Source: Azospirillum brasilense (GTDB lineage: Bacteria > Pseudomonadota > Alphaproteobacteria > Azospirillales > Azospirillaceae). Taken from it: a stretch of DNA of 45,561 nt. This document shows, in pieces, positions 1-8,669 of the stretch; position 1 is the stretch's first letter, and every line of letters starts with the position of its first letter. The stretch lies in the NCBI RefSeq assembly GCF_003349955.1, contig NZ_QLKQ01000061.1:1-45561 (forward strand), in the 5' to 3' direction. Made by a program: the position numbers and the translations under genes. Under the pieces are notes generated by a model. That model searched no databases. It saw nothing but the letters and a program-made list of their open reading frames with translations, and was not told the DNA's origin.

Positions 1-125
1 GCGACCAGAGAGAATCACGACCGGCAGGCCGGGCATAGCCTTTTTCCGCGGCCTGTTAGACTCTTATCGCCTCATTCGCCGGCGGGCTCCGGTCGCATGC
101 GCGACCGGGACCGCCGTCGCGGTCC

Positions 126-147
126 AAAGCGGATTGCAATCCGCTTT
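126..147. terminator. Perfect 22-bp palindrome overlapping the ybbP-like stop codon
   Basis: The half-site AAAGCGGATTG is followed directly by its exact reverse complement. The TAA stop of the minus-strand permease gene lies inside it. As RNA it would form a short stable hairpin at the end of that transcript, but there is no convincing U-run. Further small inverted repeats (GGTCGC/GCGACC near 92-107, GGACCG/CGGTCC near 108-125) lie just beyond. A termination or 3'-end stabilising role is inference. Confidence 0.45.
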
Positions 148-2671
148 AGTCGTTGCGCAGCAGCGGGGCGGAGGGCTGGCCGAGCGCCCGCCACGTCCCG
201 AGGAAGCCGAAGGCCAGAGTGATCGCCGTGCTGAGCAGGGCCGTGGTCAGAACCGCCGACGGCAGGAAGGTCCAATCCCAGCGCATCAGGAAGGTCATCA
301 CCGCCCAGGCCGTGATGGTGCCGATGACCCCGGCGATGGCCGCGGTCAGGATGCCGAGAAGCCCGTATTCCAGCAGGAAGGCCTTCAGCACGTCGGCCCG
401 CGTGGCGCCCAGCACCTTCAGCACCACCGCGTCGTAGACCCGGCGGCGGTGCCCGGCGGCGACCGCCCCGGCCAGCACCAGCGTGCCGGCGGCCAGCGTG
501 ATCCCGGCGGTGACGCGCACCGCCGTGCCGATGTGGCCCAGCATGGCGCCCACCGTGTCCAGCGCGTCCTTCACCCGCACCAGCGTGACGTTGGGGAAGC
601 GCTGCAGGACGGAGCGCTGGACTTCCGGTTCCGCCTGCGGCGTGCTGCGGACGGTGGCGATCCAGGTCTGCGGCGCCCGCTCCAGCGTCCCCGGCGCGAA
701 GACCAGGGCGAAATTGATGGCCAGCGTCGAGAAGTCGGCGGCGCGCACGTTGCCGACCGTCGCCTCGATGGTGCGGCCCAGGACGTTGATCCCCATGGTG
801 GCGCCGGGACCGATGCCGAAGGCGCTCGCCACATTCTGGTGGATGGAGATCAGCGGCTTCCCCGTGTAGTCCTCCGGCCACCAGGAGCCGGCGACGATTT
901 CCGAATGCTCGGGCAGCTTGGCGGAGTAGGTGATGCCGCGGTCGCCGGACAGCACCCAGGACTGCTCGGGGTTGACCAGCGCCTTTTCCGCCGGCTGGCC
1001 GTTCACCGTCTCGATCCGCCCGCGCAAGCTGGGCACCGCCTCGAATCCGCTGGTGCCGGGCAGGGCGCTGACCATCTGTTTCAGCGGCTCGAACTGGTCG
1101 GGCTGGATGTCCACGAAGAAGAAGCTGGGCGCGTCCTTGGGGATCGTCTCGTTGACCCGGCGGGAGAAGTTGCCCTCGATCAGCGCGATGGCGACCAGCA
1201 CGGTCAGGCCGAGGCCGAGCGACAGCACCACCGCCCCGGTCGGGTTGCCGGGCCGGTGCAGGTTGGCGAGCGCCAGCCGCATCCCCGGACGGCGCGGCCG
1301 CCCCGCCGCCGCGGCCCCGCGCACCACCAGCCAGGCGGCCACGCGAAAGGCGATGAAGGTGGCGATGGAGCCGCCGACGAACCAGGCGGCGAACATCTTG
1401 TTGTGGGCGGTGGCGACGGCGAGTCCGGCCAGAGCCGCGACGGTCAGCGCCATCGCCGCCAGATAGACCGCGCGCGGGCGGCCCCCGGCGGGGGCGACCA
1501 CGTCGCGGAACTGCGCCGCCGCCGGCACCTCCCGCGCCCGGCCCAGCGGCCACAGCGAGAAGGTCAGGGCGGTCAGCAGGCCGTAGAGCGCGGCCAGCGC
1601 CAGGGCGCCCGGGTAGACGCCGATCCGGGTGGGCACCGGCAACACCTGATCGAGCAGCGACCCCAGCCCCAGCGGCGCCACCGCGCCGAGCAGCAGCCCG
1701 AGCAGGATGCCCAGCCCGGACAGCGCCAGGATTTGCAGCAGATAGACCTGGAAGACCAGATCGCCCGGCGCGCCCAGGCATTTCAGCGTGGCGATGGTGC
1801 GGGCGCGCGAATCGAGATGGCTGCGCACCGCGTTGCCCACCCCGACCCCGCCGACCAGCAGGGCGGTCAGCCCGACCAGCGTCAGGAACAGCGTCATGCG
1901 GTCGATGAAGCGCTCGATCTGCGGGGAGGCGTTGGTGAAGTCGCGGACCCGCCAGCCGGCGTCGGGGAAGCGCGCCGCCAGCGCTTTCTGCCACGCCGCC
2001 ACGTCGGTGCCTGGCGGCAGGGCCAGCTTGGCGGTCCAATAGACGATGCTGCCGGGCTGGAGCAGGCCGGTGCCTTCCAGCGACGGCAAGGCGATCATCA
2101 CCCGTGGTCCCAACGAGAAGGCGCCGTTGGACGCCCGGTCCGGCTCCCGCGTCAGCACGCCGCGCACGGCGAATTCGCCCTCGCCCAGCCGCAGCGTGTC
2201 GCCGGTCTTCAGCCCCAGCCGGTCGAGCAGCCCGTCCTCGACCAGCGCGCCCCAGCGCCCGTCGCGGTTGGCCAGCGCCGTGTGCAGATCCCCCTGCGGC
2301 GCCAGCGCCACGGAGCCGTAGAGCGGGTAGACGCCGTCCACCGCCTTCAGTTCGACCAGCGTGGAGCGTTCGTCGTCGGCGGAGCGTGCCATGGCGCGCA
2401 TCTCCACCGATTGCGACAGGCGTCCGGCCTGCTCCAGCCAAGCGCGCTGCTCGTCGGTCGGCGGCGCGTAGATCTGGCGCAGCGCGACGTCGCCGCCGAG
2501 GATCGCCCGTCCATCCGCCTGCAGACCGGCCAGCACGCCGCCGGACACGGAGTTGACCGCGGCGATGGCCGCGACGCCCAGCGTCAGGCAGGCGAGGAAG
2601 ATGCGGAACCCCTTCAGCCCCCCGCGCAACTCGCGGCGGGCCAGTCGGAAGGCGAGGGCGAGGTTGGTCAT
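146..2671 (-). CDS. ABC transporter permease, FtsX/YbbP family
   Basis: The product is 841 aa, an inner-membrane permease of the MacB/FtsX type. It has an N-terminal transmembrane helix (about residues 20-45) after the positive stretch RLARRELRGG, a large extracytoplasmic domain, and FtsX-type helix bundles around residues 260-380 and 710-830. The length suits YbbP, which has two FtsX repeats. It lies downstream of a YbbA-like ATPase gene on the same strand, and both are divergent from a TesA-like esterase. That is the E. coli tesA/ybbA-ybbP arrangement. Such systems are thought to handle lipids or lipoproteins in the envelope; the substrate is not evident here. The start codon at 2671 gives a natural N-terminus, MTNLALAFRLARREL. 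Confidence 0.9.
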   Translation of the reverse strand: MTNLALAFRLARRELRGGLKGFRIFLACLTLGVAAIAAVNSVSGGVLAGLQADGRAILGGDVALRQIYAPPTDEQRAWLEQAGRLSQSVEMRAMARSADDERSTLVELKAVDGVYPLYGSVALAPQGDLHTALANRDGRWGALVEDGLLDRLGLKTGDTLRLGEGEFAVRGVLTREPDRASNGAFSLGPRVMIALPSLEGTGLLQPGSIVYWTAKLALPPGTDVAAWQKALAARFPDAGWRVRDFTNASPQIERFIDRMTLFLTLVGLTALLVGGVGVGNAVRSHLDSRARTIATLKCLGAPGDLVFQVYLLQILALSGLGILLGLLLGAVAPLGLGSLLDQVLPVPTRIGVYPGALALAALYGLLTALTFSLWPLGRAREVPAAAQFRDVVAPAGGRPRAVYLAAMALTVAALAGLAVATAHNKMFAAWFVGGSIATFIAFRVAAWLVVRGAAAAGRPRRPGMRLALANLHRPGNPTGAVVLSLGLGLTVLVAIALIEGNFSRRVNETIPKDAPSFFFVDIQPDQFEPLKQMVSALPGTSGFEAVPSLRGRIETVNGQPAEKALVNPEQSWVLSGDRGITYSAKLPEHSEIVAGSWWPEDYTGKPLISIHQNVASAFGIGPGATMGINVLGRTIEATVGNVRAADFSTLAINFALVFAPGTLERAPQTWIATVRSTPQAEPEVQRSVLQRFPNVTLVRVKDALDTVGAMLGHIGTAVRVTAGITLAAGTLVLAGAVAAGHRRRVYDAVVLKVLGATRADVLKAFLLEYGLLGILTAAIAGVIGTITAWAVMTFLMRWDWTFLPSAVLTTALLSTAITLAFGFLGTWRALGQPSAPLLRND

Positions 2672-2703
2672 GCGGGGTGTCCGGGGAGTGTGGGGTGATG
2701 GTG

Positions 2704-2822
2704 GGGAGTGGTCGCGTCGGGGCCCCCACCCAACCCTCCCCCGCTTTCGCAGGGGAGGGCTTCATCTCCTCCCCCTGCGCAGCGGGGGGAGGTCGGGAGG
2801 GGGGCGCGACGCGACCACTCCC
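2704..2822. repeat. GC-rich nested inverted repeat between ybbA-like and ybbP-like genes
   Basis: The outer arms are a perfect 16-bp inverted repeat, GGGAGTGGTCGCGTCG at 2704-2719 and its complement at 2807-2822. Inside are C-rich and G-rich tracts that pair imperfectly (CCCTCCCC...GGGGAGGG), giving a nested palindrome of about 119 bp. It fills most of the 162-bp gap between the two genes. Related C-rich/G-rich palindromes occur at 13451-13548, 21914-22032 and 39418-39448, so this belongs to a REP-like intergenic family. It may attenuate the permease relative to the ATPase, which is inference. Confidence 0.75.
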
Positions 2823-2833
2823 TCAATGGACGC

Positions 2834-3568
2834 TCAGTCCCCGGCCACGCGCTCGCGCTCGGCGCGGGCGGCCGTGCCATCGTCGACGATGCGCCCGTCC
2901 ATCAGGCGCACGGTCCGGTCGCAGCGGTCGGCCAGGGACGGGTCGTGGGTGATCAGCACCAGCGTCGTGCCCCGCCGCTCGGCGAGGTCGAACAGCAGCT
3001 CCACGATGGTGGCGCCGGTGCCGATGTCCAGGTTGCCGGTCGGTTCGTCGGCCAGCAGCAGCGACGGCTCGGCCACGAAGGCGCGCGCCAGGGCGACGCG
3101 CTGCTGCTCGCCGCCGGAGAGCTGGCCCGGATAATGGCTCAACCGGTGGCCCAGCCCGACCGCCTCCAGCCCGGCGCGCGCGCGGTCGAAGGCGTCGGCG
3201 GCCCCGGCGAATTCAAGGGGGATGGCGACGTTCTCCAGCGCGGTCATCGTCGGCACGAGGTGGAAAGCCTGGAAGACGATCCCCACATGGTCGCGGCGGA
3301 AGCGCGCAAGCCCGTCCTCGTCCAGCCGGCCCAGATCCTGCCCGGCGACGCGCACGGTCCCGCCCGTGGGGCGTTCCAGACCGGCCATGACCATCATCAT
3401 GGTCGATTTGCCGGAGCCCGACGGGCCGACCACGCCGACCCGTTCACCGGGCTGGATGCGGAGATTCAAGCCTCTCAGGATGTTGACGGGTCCGGCCGCG
3501 CTGTCCAATCTCAGATGCACCTCGTCGAGATCGACGATGGTGGACTCAACGGAATCGGGTCGGGACAT
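2834..3568 (-). CDS. ABC transporter ATP-binding protein, YbbA/LolD type
   Basis: The product is 244 aa with all ABC ATPase motifs: Walker A GPSGSGKST (residues 48-56), signature LSGGEQQRVALARA, and Walker B LLLADEPTGNLD. The GNLD ending is typical of the MacB/LolD/YbbA subfamily. It should power the FtsX-type permease encoded downstream. I chose the ATG at 3568 (MSRPDSVES); an ATG two codons upstream at 3574 is equally possible. Longer starts would run into the divergent esterase gene. Only 58 bp separate the two divergent starts, so both promoters lie close together or overlap. Confidence 0.9.
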   Translation of the reverse strand: MSRPDSVESTIVDLDEVHLRLDSAAGPVNILRGLNLRIQPGERVGVVGPSGSGKSTMMMVMAGLERPTGGTVRVAGQDLGRLDEDGLARFRRDHVGIVFQAFHLVPTMTALENVAIPLEFAGAADAFDRARAGLEAVGLGHRLSHYPGQLSGGEQQRVALARAFVAEPSLLLADEPTGNLDIGTGATIVELLFDLAERRGTTLVLITHDPSLADRCDRTVRLMDGRIVDDGTAARAERERVAGD

Positions 3569-3626
3569 TGGCATGCGTCTCTGGAACGGGCGGGGAAATG
3601 GGCGGGAAAACCTCACGCCATATGGC

Positions 3627-4322
3627 ATGGTGCGCCGCCATTTCAACATGGCCCTCCTTCGGTCGGGTCTGGCCGCTCTCGCCGTCGTTGTGGGAATTGG
3701 CGCGGGAATCGGCATGACCGCGCCCGTGTTCGCCCAGACGGGTGCGGGGAAGGGGCCCTACACCCTGTTGGCGCTCGGCGACAGCCTGACCGCCGGCTAC
3801 GGCCTTCCCGAACCGCAGTCCTTCACCCCGCAGTTGCAGGCGGCGCTGCGGGCGAAGGGCTACGACGTGACCGTCGTCAACGCCGGCGTGTCGGGCGACA
3901 CCACGGCCGGCGGCCTGTCGCGGCTCGACTGGGCGCTGGCCGACAAGCCGGACGCCGTGCTGGTGGAGTTGGGAGCGAACGACATGCTGCGTGGCCTCGA
4001 CCCCGGCGCGGCGCGCGCCAACCTCGATGCCATCCTGAAGCGTCTGACCGGCGAGAAGCTGCCCGTTCTGCTGGCCGGCATGTACGCGTCGCCCAGCCTG
4101 GGCCGCGCGTACATGGACCGCTTCAACGCCATCTACCCCGATCTGGCGAAGGCGTACGACGTACAGCTCTACCCGTTCTTCCTGGACGGCGTGGCGGCCG
4201 ACGCCGCGCTGAACCAGCCCGACGGCATCCATCCCAACGCGGCCGGCGTGAAGGTGATCGTGGAGCGCATCGCGCCCCACGTCGCCCGCCTTCTGGACGG
4301 CATCGCCAAAAGCGGAGACTGA
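3627..4322 (+). CDS. tesA: TesA-like periplasmic arylesterase / lysophospholipase (GDSL/SGNH)
   Basis: The product is 231 aa with an export signal: basic MVRRHFN, a hydrophobic core, then an AQT cleavage region. The mature protein opens with the GDSL block LLALGDSLTAGYG, which holds the nucleophilic Ser. Block III GANDML and the C-terminal DGIHPN (Asp/His of the triad) are also visible, so it is a complete SGNH hydrolase of the TesA group. These periplasmic enzymes cleave acyl thioesters, aryl esters and lysophospholipids. It is divergent from ybbAP-like genes, a conserved pairing. A second in-frame ATG at 3648 would also leave a signal peptide. It heads a tight plus-strand run with the FIST, AKR and thpR genes. 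Confidence 0.9.
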   Translation: MVRRHFNMALLRSGLAALAVVVGIGAGIGMTAPVFAQTGAGKGPYTLLALGDSLTAGYGLPEPQSFTPQLQAALRAKGYDVTVVNAGVSGDTTAGGLSRLDWALADKPDAVLVELGANDMLRGLDPGAARANLDAILKRLTGEKLPVLLAGMYASPSLGRAYMDRFNAIYPDLAKAYDVQLYPFFLDGVAADAALNQPDGIHPNAAGVKVIVERIAPHVARLLDGIAKSGD

Positions 4323-4327
4323 CACCC

Positions 4328-5503
4328 ATGGCGACCCTGGCCGGCGACACCGCCACCACCGAAACCCACTTCAAGGCCGCATCGGCCACCGGCACCGAAT
4401 GGGGCGCCGTCGTCAAGTCGTGCCTGGACGAACTCGGCGCGGTGGAGGGCTGCAACCTCGGCTTCCTCTACATCACCGACGCGCTGGCCGAACACGCCAC
4501 CAGCATGGTCACGCTGCTGCGCGGCGTCACCGGCATCCGCGACTGGGTGGGCACGGTCGGCATCGGCGTCTGCGCCAACGACGAGGAGATCTTCGACAAG
4601 CCGGGCATCGCCGTGATGGTCGCCCGCCTGCCGCCGGAGGGCTTCCGCCTGTTCCCCGTGGTGTCGGGCGACATGGAGCCGCTGCGCCGCATGGCCGGCG
4701 GCTGGCTGGACAAGCACGGCGCCATGCTGGCGCTCGCCCACGCCGACCCGCGCCACCAGGACTTGGCCGGGCTGGTCGTTTCGCTGGCGGAAACAACCGG
4801 GGCCTTCCTGGTCGGCGGCCTGTCGGCCTCGCGGTCGGAGTTCCCGCAATTCACCATTCCGGGCAACACCGCCACGATGGTCGGCGGGCCGGTGGCCGAC
4901 GGCGGCGTGTCGGGCGTGCTGTTCGCGCCGCAGGTGCCGGTCGCCACCGGGCTCAGCCAGGGCTGCACGCCCATCGGCCCGGTGCGCACCATCACCGCGG
5001 CGGAGGACAACGTCGTCCTGGAGATCGACGGGCGCCCGGCGCTGGAGGTCTTCAAGGAGGACATCGGCGAGTTGCTGGCCCGCGACCTCAAGCGGGTGTC
5101 CGGCTACATCTTCGCCGGCCTGCCGATCGCCGGCAGCGACACGGCGGACTATCTGGTCCGCGACCTGATCGCCATCGACCCGCGCGCCGGCTGGATCGCC
5201 GTCGCCCACCATGTGCAGAGCGGCCAGCCCATCCTGTTCACCCGCCGCGACCAGCAGAGCGCCGAGTCCGACATGCGCCGCATGCTGGCCAATCTGAAGA
5301 AGCGCGTGAAGACCACCCCGAAGGGCGCCCTCTACGTCAGCTGCATCGCCCGCGGCCCCAGCCTGTTCGGCGAGGGCAGCCAGGAGCTGGCGCTGATCCG
5401 CGAGACCTTCGGCGACATTCCGCTGGCCGGTTTCTTCGCCAGCGGCGAAATCTCCAACGCCCGCCTGTACGGATATACGGGCGTGCTCACCCTGTTCCTT
5501 TAA
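4328..5503 (+). CDS. FIST domain (FIST_N + FIST_C) sensory protein
   Basis: The product is 391 aa and soluble, with no signal peptide. The N-terminal part (about residues 30-235) has FIST_N features such as GTVGIGVCANDEEIFDKPGIAVMV, and the C-terminal part (about 245-385) has FIST_C features with the typical closing GFFASGEISNARLYGYTGVLTLF. FIST domains are proposed small-ligand sensors, perhaps for amino acids. This one has no attached kinase or cyclase output domain. It starts 5 bp after the esterase stop and is followed after 13 bp by the aldo/keto reductase gene, so it is probably co-transcribed. What it signals to is unknown. Confidence 0.85.
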   Translation: MATLAGDTATTETHFKAASATGTEWGAVVKSCLDELGAVEGCNLGFLYITDALAEHATSMVTLLRGVTGIRDWVGTVGIGVCANDEEIFDKPGIAVMVARLPPEGFRLFPVVSGDMEPLRRMAGGWLDKHGAMLALAHADPRHQDLAGLVVSLAETTGAFLVGGLSASRSEFPQFTIPGNTATMVGGPVADGGVSGVLFAPQVPVATGLSQGCTPIGPVRTITAAEDNVVLEIDGRPALEVFKEDIGELLARDLKRVSGYIFAGLPIAGSDTADYLVRDLIAIDPRAGWIAVAHHVQSGQPILFTRRDQQSAESDMRRMLANLKKRVKTTPKGALYVSCIARGPSLFGEGSQELALIRETFGDIPLAGFFASGEISNARLYGYTGVLTLFL

Positions 5504-5516
5504 GGACCACAACCAA

Positions 5517-6560
5517 ATGCAATACCGTCCGCTCGGCCGCACCGGCCTGTCGGTCAGCGCCATCGGCCTGGGCACCATGACCTGGGGCCGCCAGAACAGC
5601 GAGGCCGAAGGCCACGCCCAGATGGACTACGCGCTCGGCGAGGGCGTGAATTTCTGGGACACGGCGGAGATGTACGCCATCCCCCCGACCGCCGACACGT
5701 ACGGACGTACGGAGGAGGTGATCGGCACCTGGTTCAAGGCGAACGGCAAGCGCGATCAGGTGATCCTGGCGAGCAAGGTCGTCGGGGCCAGCGACGGCGG
5801 CTTCGCCTGGGTGCGCAACGGCGAGGCGAAGCTCGACCGCGCCAACATCTTCGCGGCGGTGGAGGCCAGCCTGCGCCGGCTCCAGACCGACTACATCGAC
5901 TTGTACCAGCTCCACTGGCCGGACCGTTCGACCAACCGCTTCGGCGCGCGCAACTACGTCCACCGGCCGGAGAAGGACGGCACGCCCATCGAGGAGACGC
6001 TGTCGGCGCTCGACGAGCTGGTCAAGTCCGGCAAGGTCCGCCACATCGGCGTGTCGAACGAGTCGCCCTGGGGGGTGATGCAGTTCCTCAAGCTGGCGGA
6101 GGACAAGGGCCTGCCGCGCATCGCCTCGATCCAGAACGCCTACAGCCTGCTCAACCGGACCTTCGAGCAGGGTCTGGCCGAGGTGTCGCTGCGCGAGGAT
6201 GTCGGGCTTCTGGCTTACTCGCCGCTGGCCGCCGGCACGCTGACCGGCAAGTATCTGGACGGCGCCGTTCCCGCCGGCACCCGCCGCGCGCTGGATCACC
6301 GCAAGTCGCGCTACGCCACCGTCAATGCCGACGCGGCGACGAAGGAGTATCTGGACGTCGCCCGCCGCCACGGCCTGTCGCCGACCCAGATGGCCATCGC
6401 CTTCACCCTGCAGCAGCCCTTCGTCGCGTCCTCGCTGATCGGCGCGACGACCATGGAGGACCTGAAGTCCAACATCGCGGCGGTGGACGTCACGCTGTCG
6501 GACGAGGTGATGAAGGACATCGAGGCGGTCAACGCCCGCTATCCCGACCCCTGCCCGTAA
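5517..6560 (+). CDS. Aldo/keto reductase (Tas-like)
   Basis: The product is 347 aa, an NADPH-dependent oxidoreductase of the TIM-barrel aldo/keto reductase superfamily. The catalytic tetrad is visible: Asp48 (NFWD), Tyr53 (AEMY), Lys87 (LASK) and His133 (QLHW). The C-terminal cofactor loop contains SSLIGATTMEDLKSN. Length and the insert around residues 135-160 resemble E. coli Tas. An AAGGA ribosome site lies about 10 bp before the ATG. It sits third in the esterase-FIST-AKR-thpR run. The substrate cannot be deduced. Confidence 0.9.
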   Translation: MQYRPLGRTGLSVSAIGLGTMTWGRQNSEAEGHAQMDYALGEGVNFWDTAEMYAIPPTADTYGRTEEVIGTWFKANGKRDQVILASKVVGASDGGFAWVRNGEAKLDRANIFAAVEASLRRLQTDYIDLYQLHWPDRSTNRFGARNYVHRPEKDGTPIEETLSALDELVKSGKVRHIGVSNESPWGVMQFLKLAEDKGLPRIASIQNAYSLLNRTFEQGLAEVSLREDVGLLAYSPLAAGTLTGKYLDGAVPAGTRRALDHRKSRYATVNADAATKEYLDVARRHGLSPTQMAIAFTLQQPFVASSLIGATTMEDLKSNIAAVDVTLSDEVMKDIEAVNARYPDPCP

Positions 6561-6576
6561 CCGTTCCGGAAAGCCA

Positions 6577-7113
6577 ATGATCCGTCTCTTCGTCGCCCTC
6601 GATTTTCCGGAGGAGGTGCGCCGGCGTCTGGCGGGGCTGGGCGGCGGCGTGCCCGGCGCCCGCTGGACCGACGCGGACAACCTGCACCTGACGCTCCGCT
6701 TCATCGGAGAGGTGCCGGAGGATCAGGCGGCGGAGATCGACGAGTCGCTGGCGCAGATCGTGGCACCGGCCTTCGATCTGGTTCTGGACGGCGTGGGCGT
6801 GTATGGCAGCGGCCGCAACGCCCGCGTCCTCTGGGCCGGGGTGGAGCGCAGCGACGCCTTGTCGCACCTCCAGTCCAAGGTCGAGTCGGCGCTGGTCCGC
6901 TGCGGTCTGCCGGCGGAGGAGCGCAAATTCTCGCCCCACGTCACGCTCGCCCGGCTGAAGGACGCGCCGAAGGACCGGATCGGGCGCTTCGTCGAGGAGC
7001 GCGGGATGTTCCGCGCCGGTCCGATCCGAGTGGAGCATTTCACGCTCTACCGCAGCCACCTGGGCAAGGGGGCCGCGGTGTACGAGGCGCTGTCGGAATA
7101 CGGGCTGGGGTGA
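6577..7113 (+). CDS. thpR: RNA 2',3'-cyclic phosphodiesterase (LigT/ThpR, 2H family)
   Basis: The product is 178 aa with the two HxTL signatures of the 2H phosphoesterases: HLTL at residues 37-40 and HVTL at 121-124. These enzymes open 2',3'-cyclic phosphates on RNA to 2'-phosphates. The N-terminus MIRLFVALDFPEEVR is typical, and the length matches the family. A GGAAAG ribosome site precedes the ATG, 16 bp after the reductase stop. It is the last gene of the run and is followed by a 195-bp inverted-repeat element. Confidence 0.92.
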   Translation: MIRLFVALDFPEEVRRRLAGLGGGVPGARWTDADNLHLTLRFIGEVPEDQAAEIDESLAQIVAPAFDLVLDGVGVYGSGRNARVLWAGVERSDALSHLQSKVESALVRCGLPAEERKFSPHVTLARLKDAPKDRIGRFVEERGMFRAGPIRVEHFTLYRSHLGKGAAVYEALSEYGLG

Positions 7114-7116
7114 GTT

Positions 7117-7311
7117 CGGGAGTCTTGTCGGGCAACAGGGTCTTCACGGATTTCTCGGATTTGAGCACGGATTACACGGATTTTTATTTGAGCTTGCCCA
7201 GTGCGTGCTGATCGAAAAGGCAAGCGCTGAGGCACGAACAAAAGAAATCCGTGTAATCCGTGTCAAAATCTGTGCAATCCGTGAAGACCCTGTTGTCCCC
7301 CGAGAATCCCG
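7117..7311. repeat. 195-bp imperfect inverted repeat with ACGGATTACACGGATTT motif
   Basis: The left arm (about 7117-7184) and right arm (about 7241-7311) are imperfect reverse complements over some 65-70 bp. The best-conserved parts are CAACAGGGTCTTCACGGATT at the outside and CACGGATTACACGGATTT at the inside. A smaller stem, GCTTGCC (7192-7198) and GGCAAGC near 7219-7225, lies in the middle. The element exactly fills the gap between the convergent thpR and ubiH-like stops. ACGGATTACACGGATT-type units are, to my recollection, recurrent intergenic repeats in several bacterial genomes. A transcript through it would fold into one long hairpin. Confidence 0.8.
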
Positions 7312-7317
7312 TACTCC

Positions 7318-8568
7318 TTACAGCGGCACGCCCTTGATCATCCGCGGCAGCTCGCCGACCACGCCCATCGCGTGCCGCATGAAGAAGCGCTTCAGCGGCG
7401 GCAGACGGTTGACCACGGCCATGCCGACGTCGCGGGCCAGCTTGACCGGCGGGATGTTGTTCGAGAACAGGTGCACCAGACCGTCGCAGACCACGGCCAG
7501 CAGCACCGTGTCGAAGCGGCGCCAGCGCTGGAAGCGGGCCAGCACCTCCGGCGAGCCGACGTCCAGCCCCAGCCGGTGGGCGTCCACGATCACTTCGGCG
7601 AGCGCCGCCACGTCGCGCAGGCCCAGGTTCAGCCCCTGCCCGGCGATGGGGTGGATGGCGTGGGCCGCCTCGCCGATCAGGGCGACGCGCTCCGCGATGA
7701 AGCGCTCGGCCAGCAGGACCGACAGCGGCCAGGCGTCGCGCCGGGTCACCAGCTCGATGTCGCCCAGATAACCACCCGACCGCCGGGTCAGCTCGTCGAT
7801 GAACTGGTCCTCGGGCAGCTTCAGATACATGTCGACCAGCGACCGCTTCTCGCTCCACACGATGGAGGAGCGGTTCCCGGTCATCGGCAGCACGGCGAAG
7901 GGGCCGTTGGGCAGGAAATGCTCCACCGCGACGCCGTTGTGCGGCTCCGAATGGCGGATCGTGCAGATGATCGCGGTCTGGTCGTAGGCCCAGGTCCGCA
8001 GCTTGATCCCGGCGCTCTCCCGCGCCAGCGAGCGGCGCCCGTCGGCCCCGACGACCAGCCGCGCCTTGACCACCCGCCCATCGGCCAGCTTTACCGTGGC
8101 GCCGGCGCGGTTGCGCTCGATCGACACCGCCTGGGCCGGGGCCAGATGGTGCAGGCCGGGCAGTTCCCTGGCGCGGGCGAACAGGGCGCGGCGCATGTCC
8201 TTGTTGTCGAGAATCCAGCCGAAGGGCTGGTTCTTGCCGTCCCAGGTCAGCTCCGTGTGGTCGTAATGGACGAACAGGGGCGAGAACTGGTCGGCCACCC
8301 GGATGTCGAGGATCGGGCCGGCGTCGGGCTCCATGTGCTTCCACACGCCCGCTCCCTCCAGCACCTTCATCGAGGCGTAGGCGACCGCCGTGGTGCGGAT
8401 GTCGAAGTCGTCCCCCGCCTGCCGGTCCGGGCTGTCGCGGTCGATGCACACCACCGGAACGCCCGCGGTGGCCAGGGCCGCCGCCATGCTGAGCCCGGCC
8501 AGTCCGCCGCCCAACACGACGACGTCGGTCGTGATCTCCTGCGCTGCGGTGGTGCCCGATTCGGTCAT
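7318..8568 (-). CDS. ubiH: UbiH/UbiF/VisC/COQ6-family FAD-dependent hydroxylase
   Basis: The product is 416 aa, a class A flavin monooxygenase. It has the FAD GxGxxG-type motif VVLGGGLAGLSMA (residues 17-29), the DG motif GADGRRS (174-180), and the second FAD motif GEAAHAIHPIAGQG (299-312), the hallmark of ubiquinone-biosynthesis hydroxylases. It probably hydroxylates the ubiquinone ring; which position cannot be told from sequence. It is divergent from glnZ, and I recall a ubiH-like gene upstream of glnZ in A. brasilense. The symbol is used in the broad family sense. Confidence 0.88.
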   Translation of the reverse strand: MTESGTTAAQEITTDVVVLGGGLAGLSMAAALATAGVPVVCIDRDSPDRQAGDDFDIRTTAVAYASMKVLEGAGVWKHMEPDAGPILDIRVADQFSPLFVHYDHTELTWDGKNQPFGWILDNKDMRRALFARARELPGLHHLAPAQAVSIERNRAGATVKLADGRVVKARLVVGADGRRSLARESAGIKLRTWAYDQTAIICTIRHSEPHNGVAVEHFLPNGPFAVLPMTGNRSSIVWSEKRSLVDMYLKLPEDQFIDELTRRSGGYLGDIELVTRRDAWPLSVLLAERFIAERVALIGEAAHAIHPIAGQGLNLGLRDVAALAEVIVDAHRLGLDVGSPEVLARFQRWRRFDTVLLAVVCDGLVHLFSNNIPPVKLARDVGMAVVNRLPPLKRFFMRHAMGVVGELPRMIKGVPL

Positions 8569-8669
8569 GATGGCGCTGCCCTTCGATCAGTGTAGACGGG
8601 TACGAACAATCGTTCCGCCCGGTCCGGATGTCCAGCGGCGCGGCGTCGCGGCACCCGGTTTGCGTAAAT

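Noticed and set aside
72..2765. Very long open frames (about 850-900 codons) on both strands over the permease gene
   Set aside because: They are shadows caused by high GC. Their translations are Arg/Gly/Ala/Gln-rich with no domain pattern, while the minus-strand frame ending at 146 gives a clear FtsX-family protein.
7141..7297. CRISPR-like repeats from the ACGGATT units
   Set aside because: The units are few, unequally spaced and arranged as an inverted repeat rather than as direct repeats with unique spacers.
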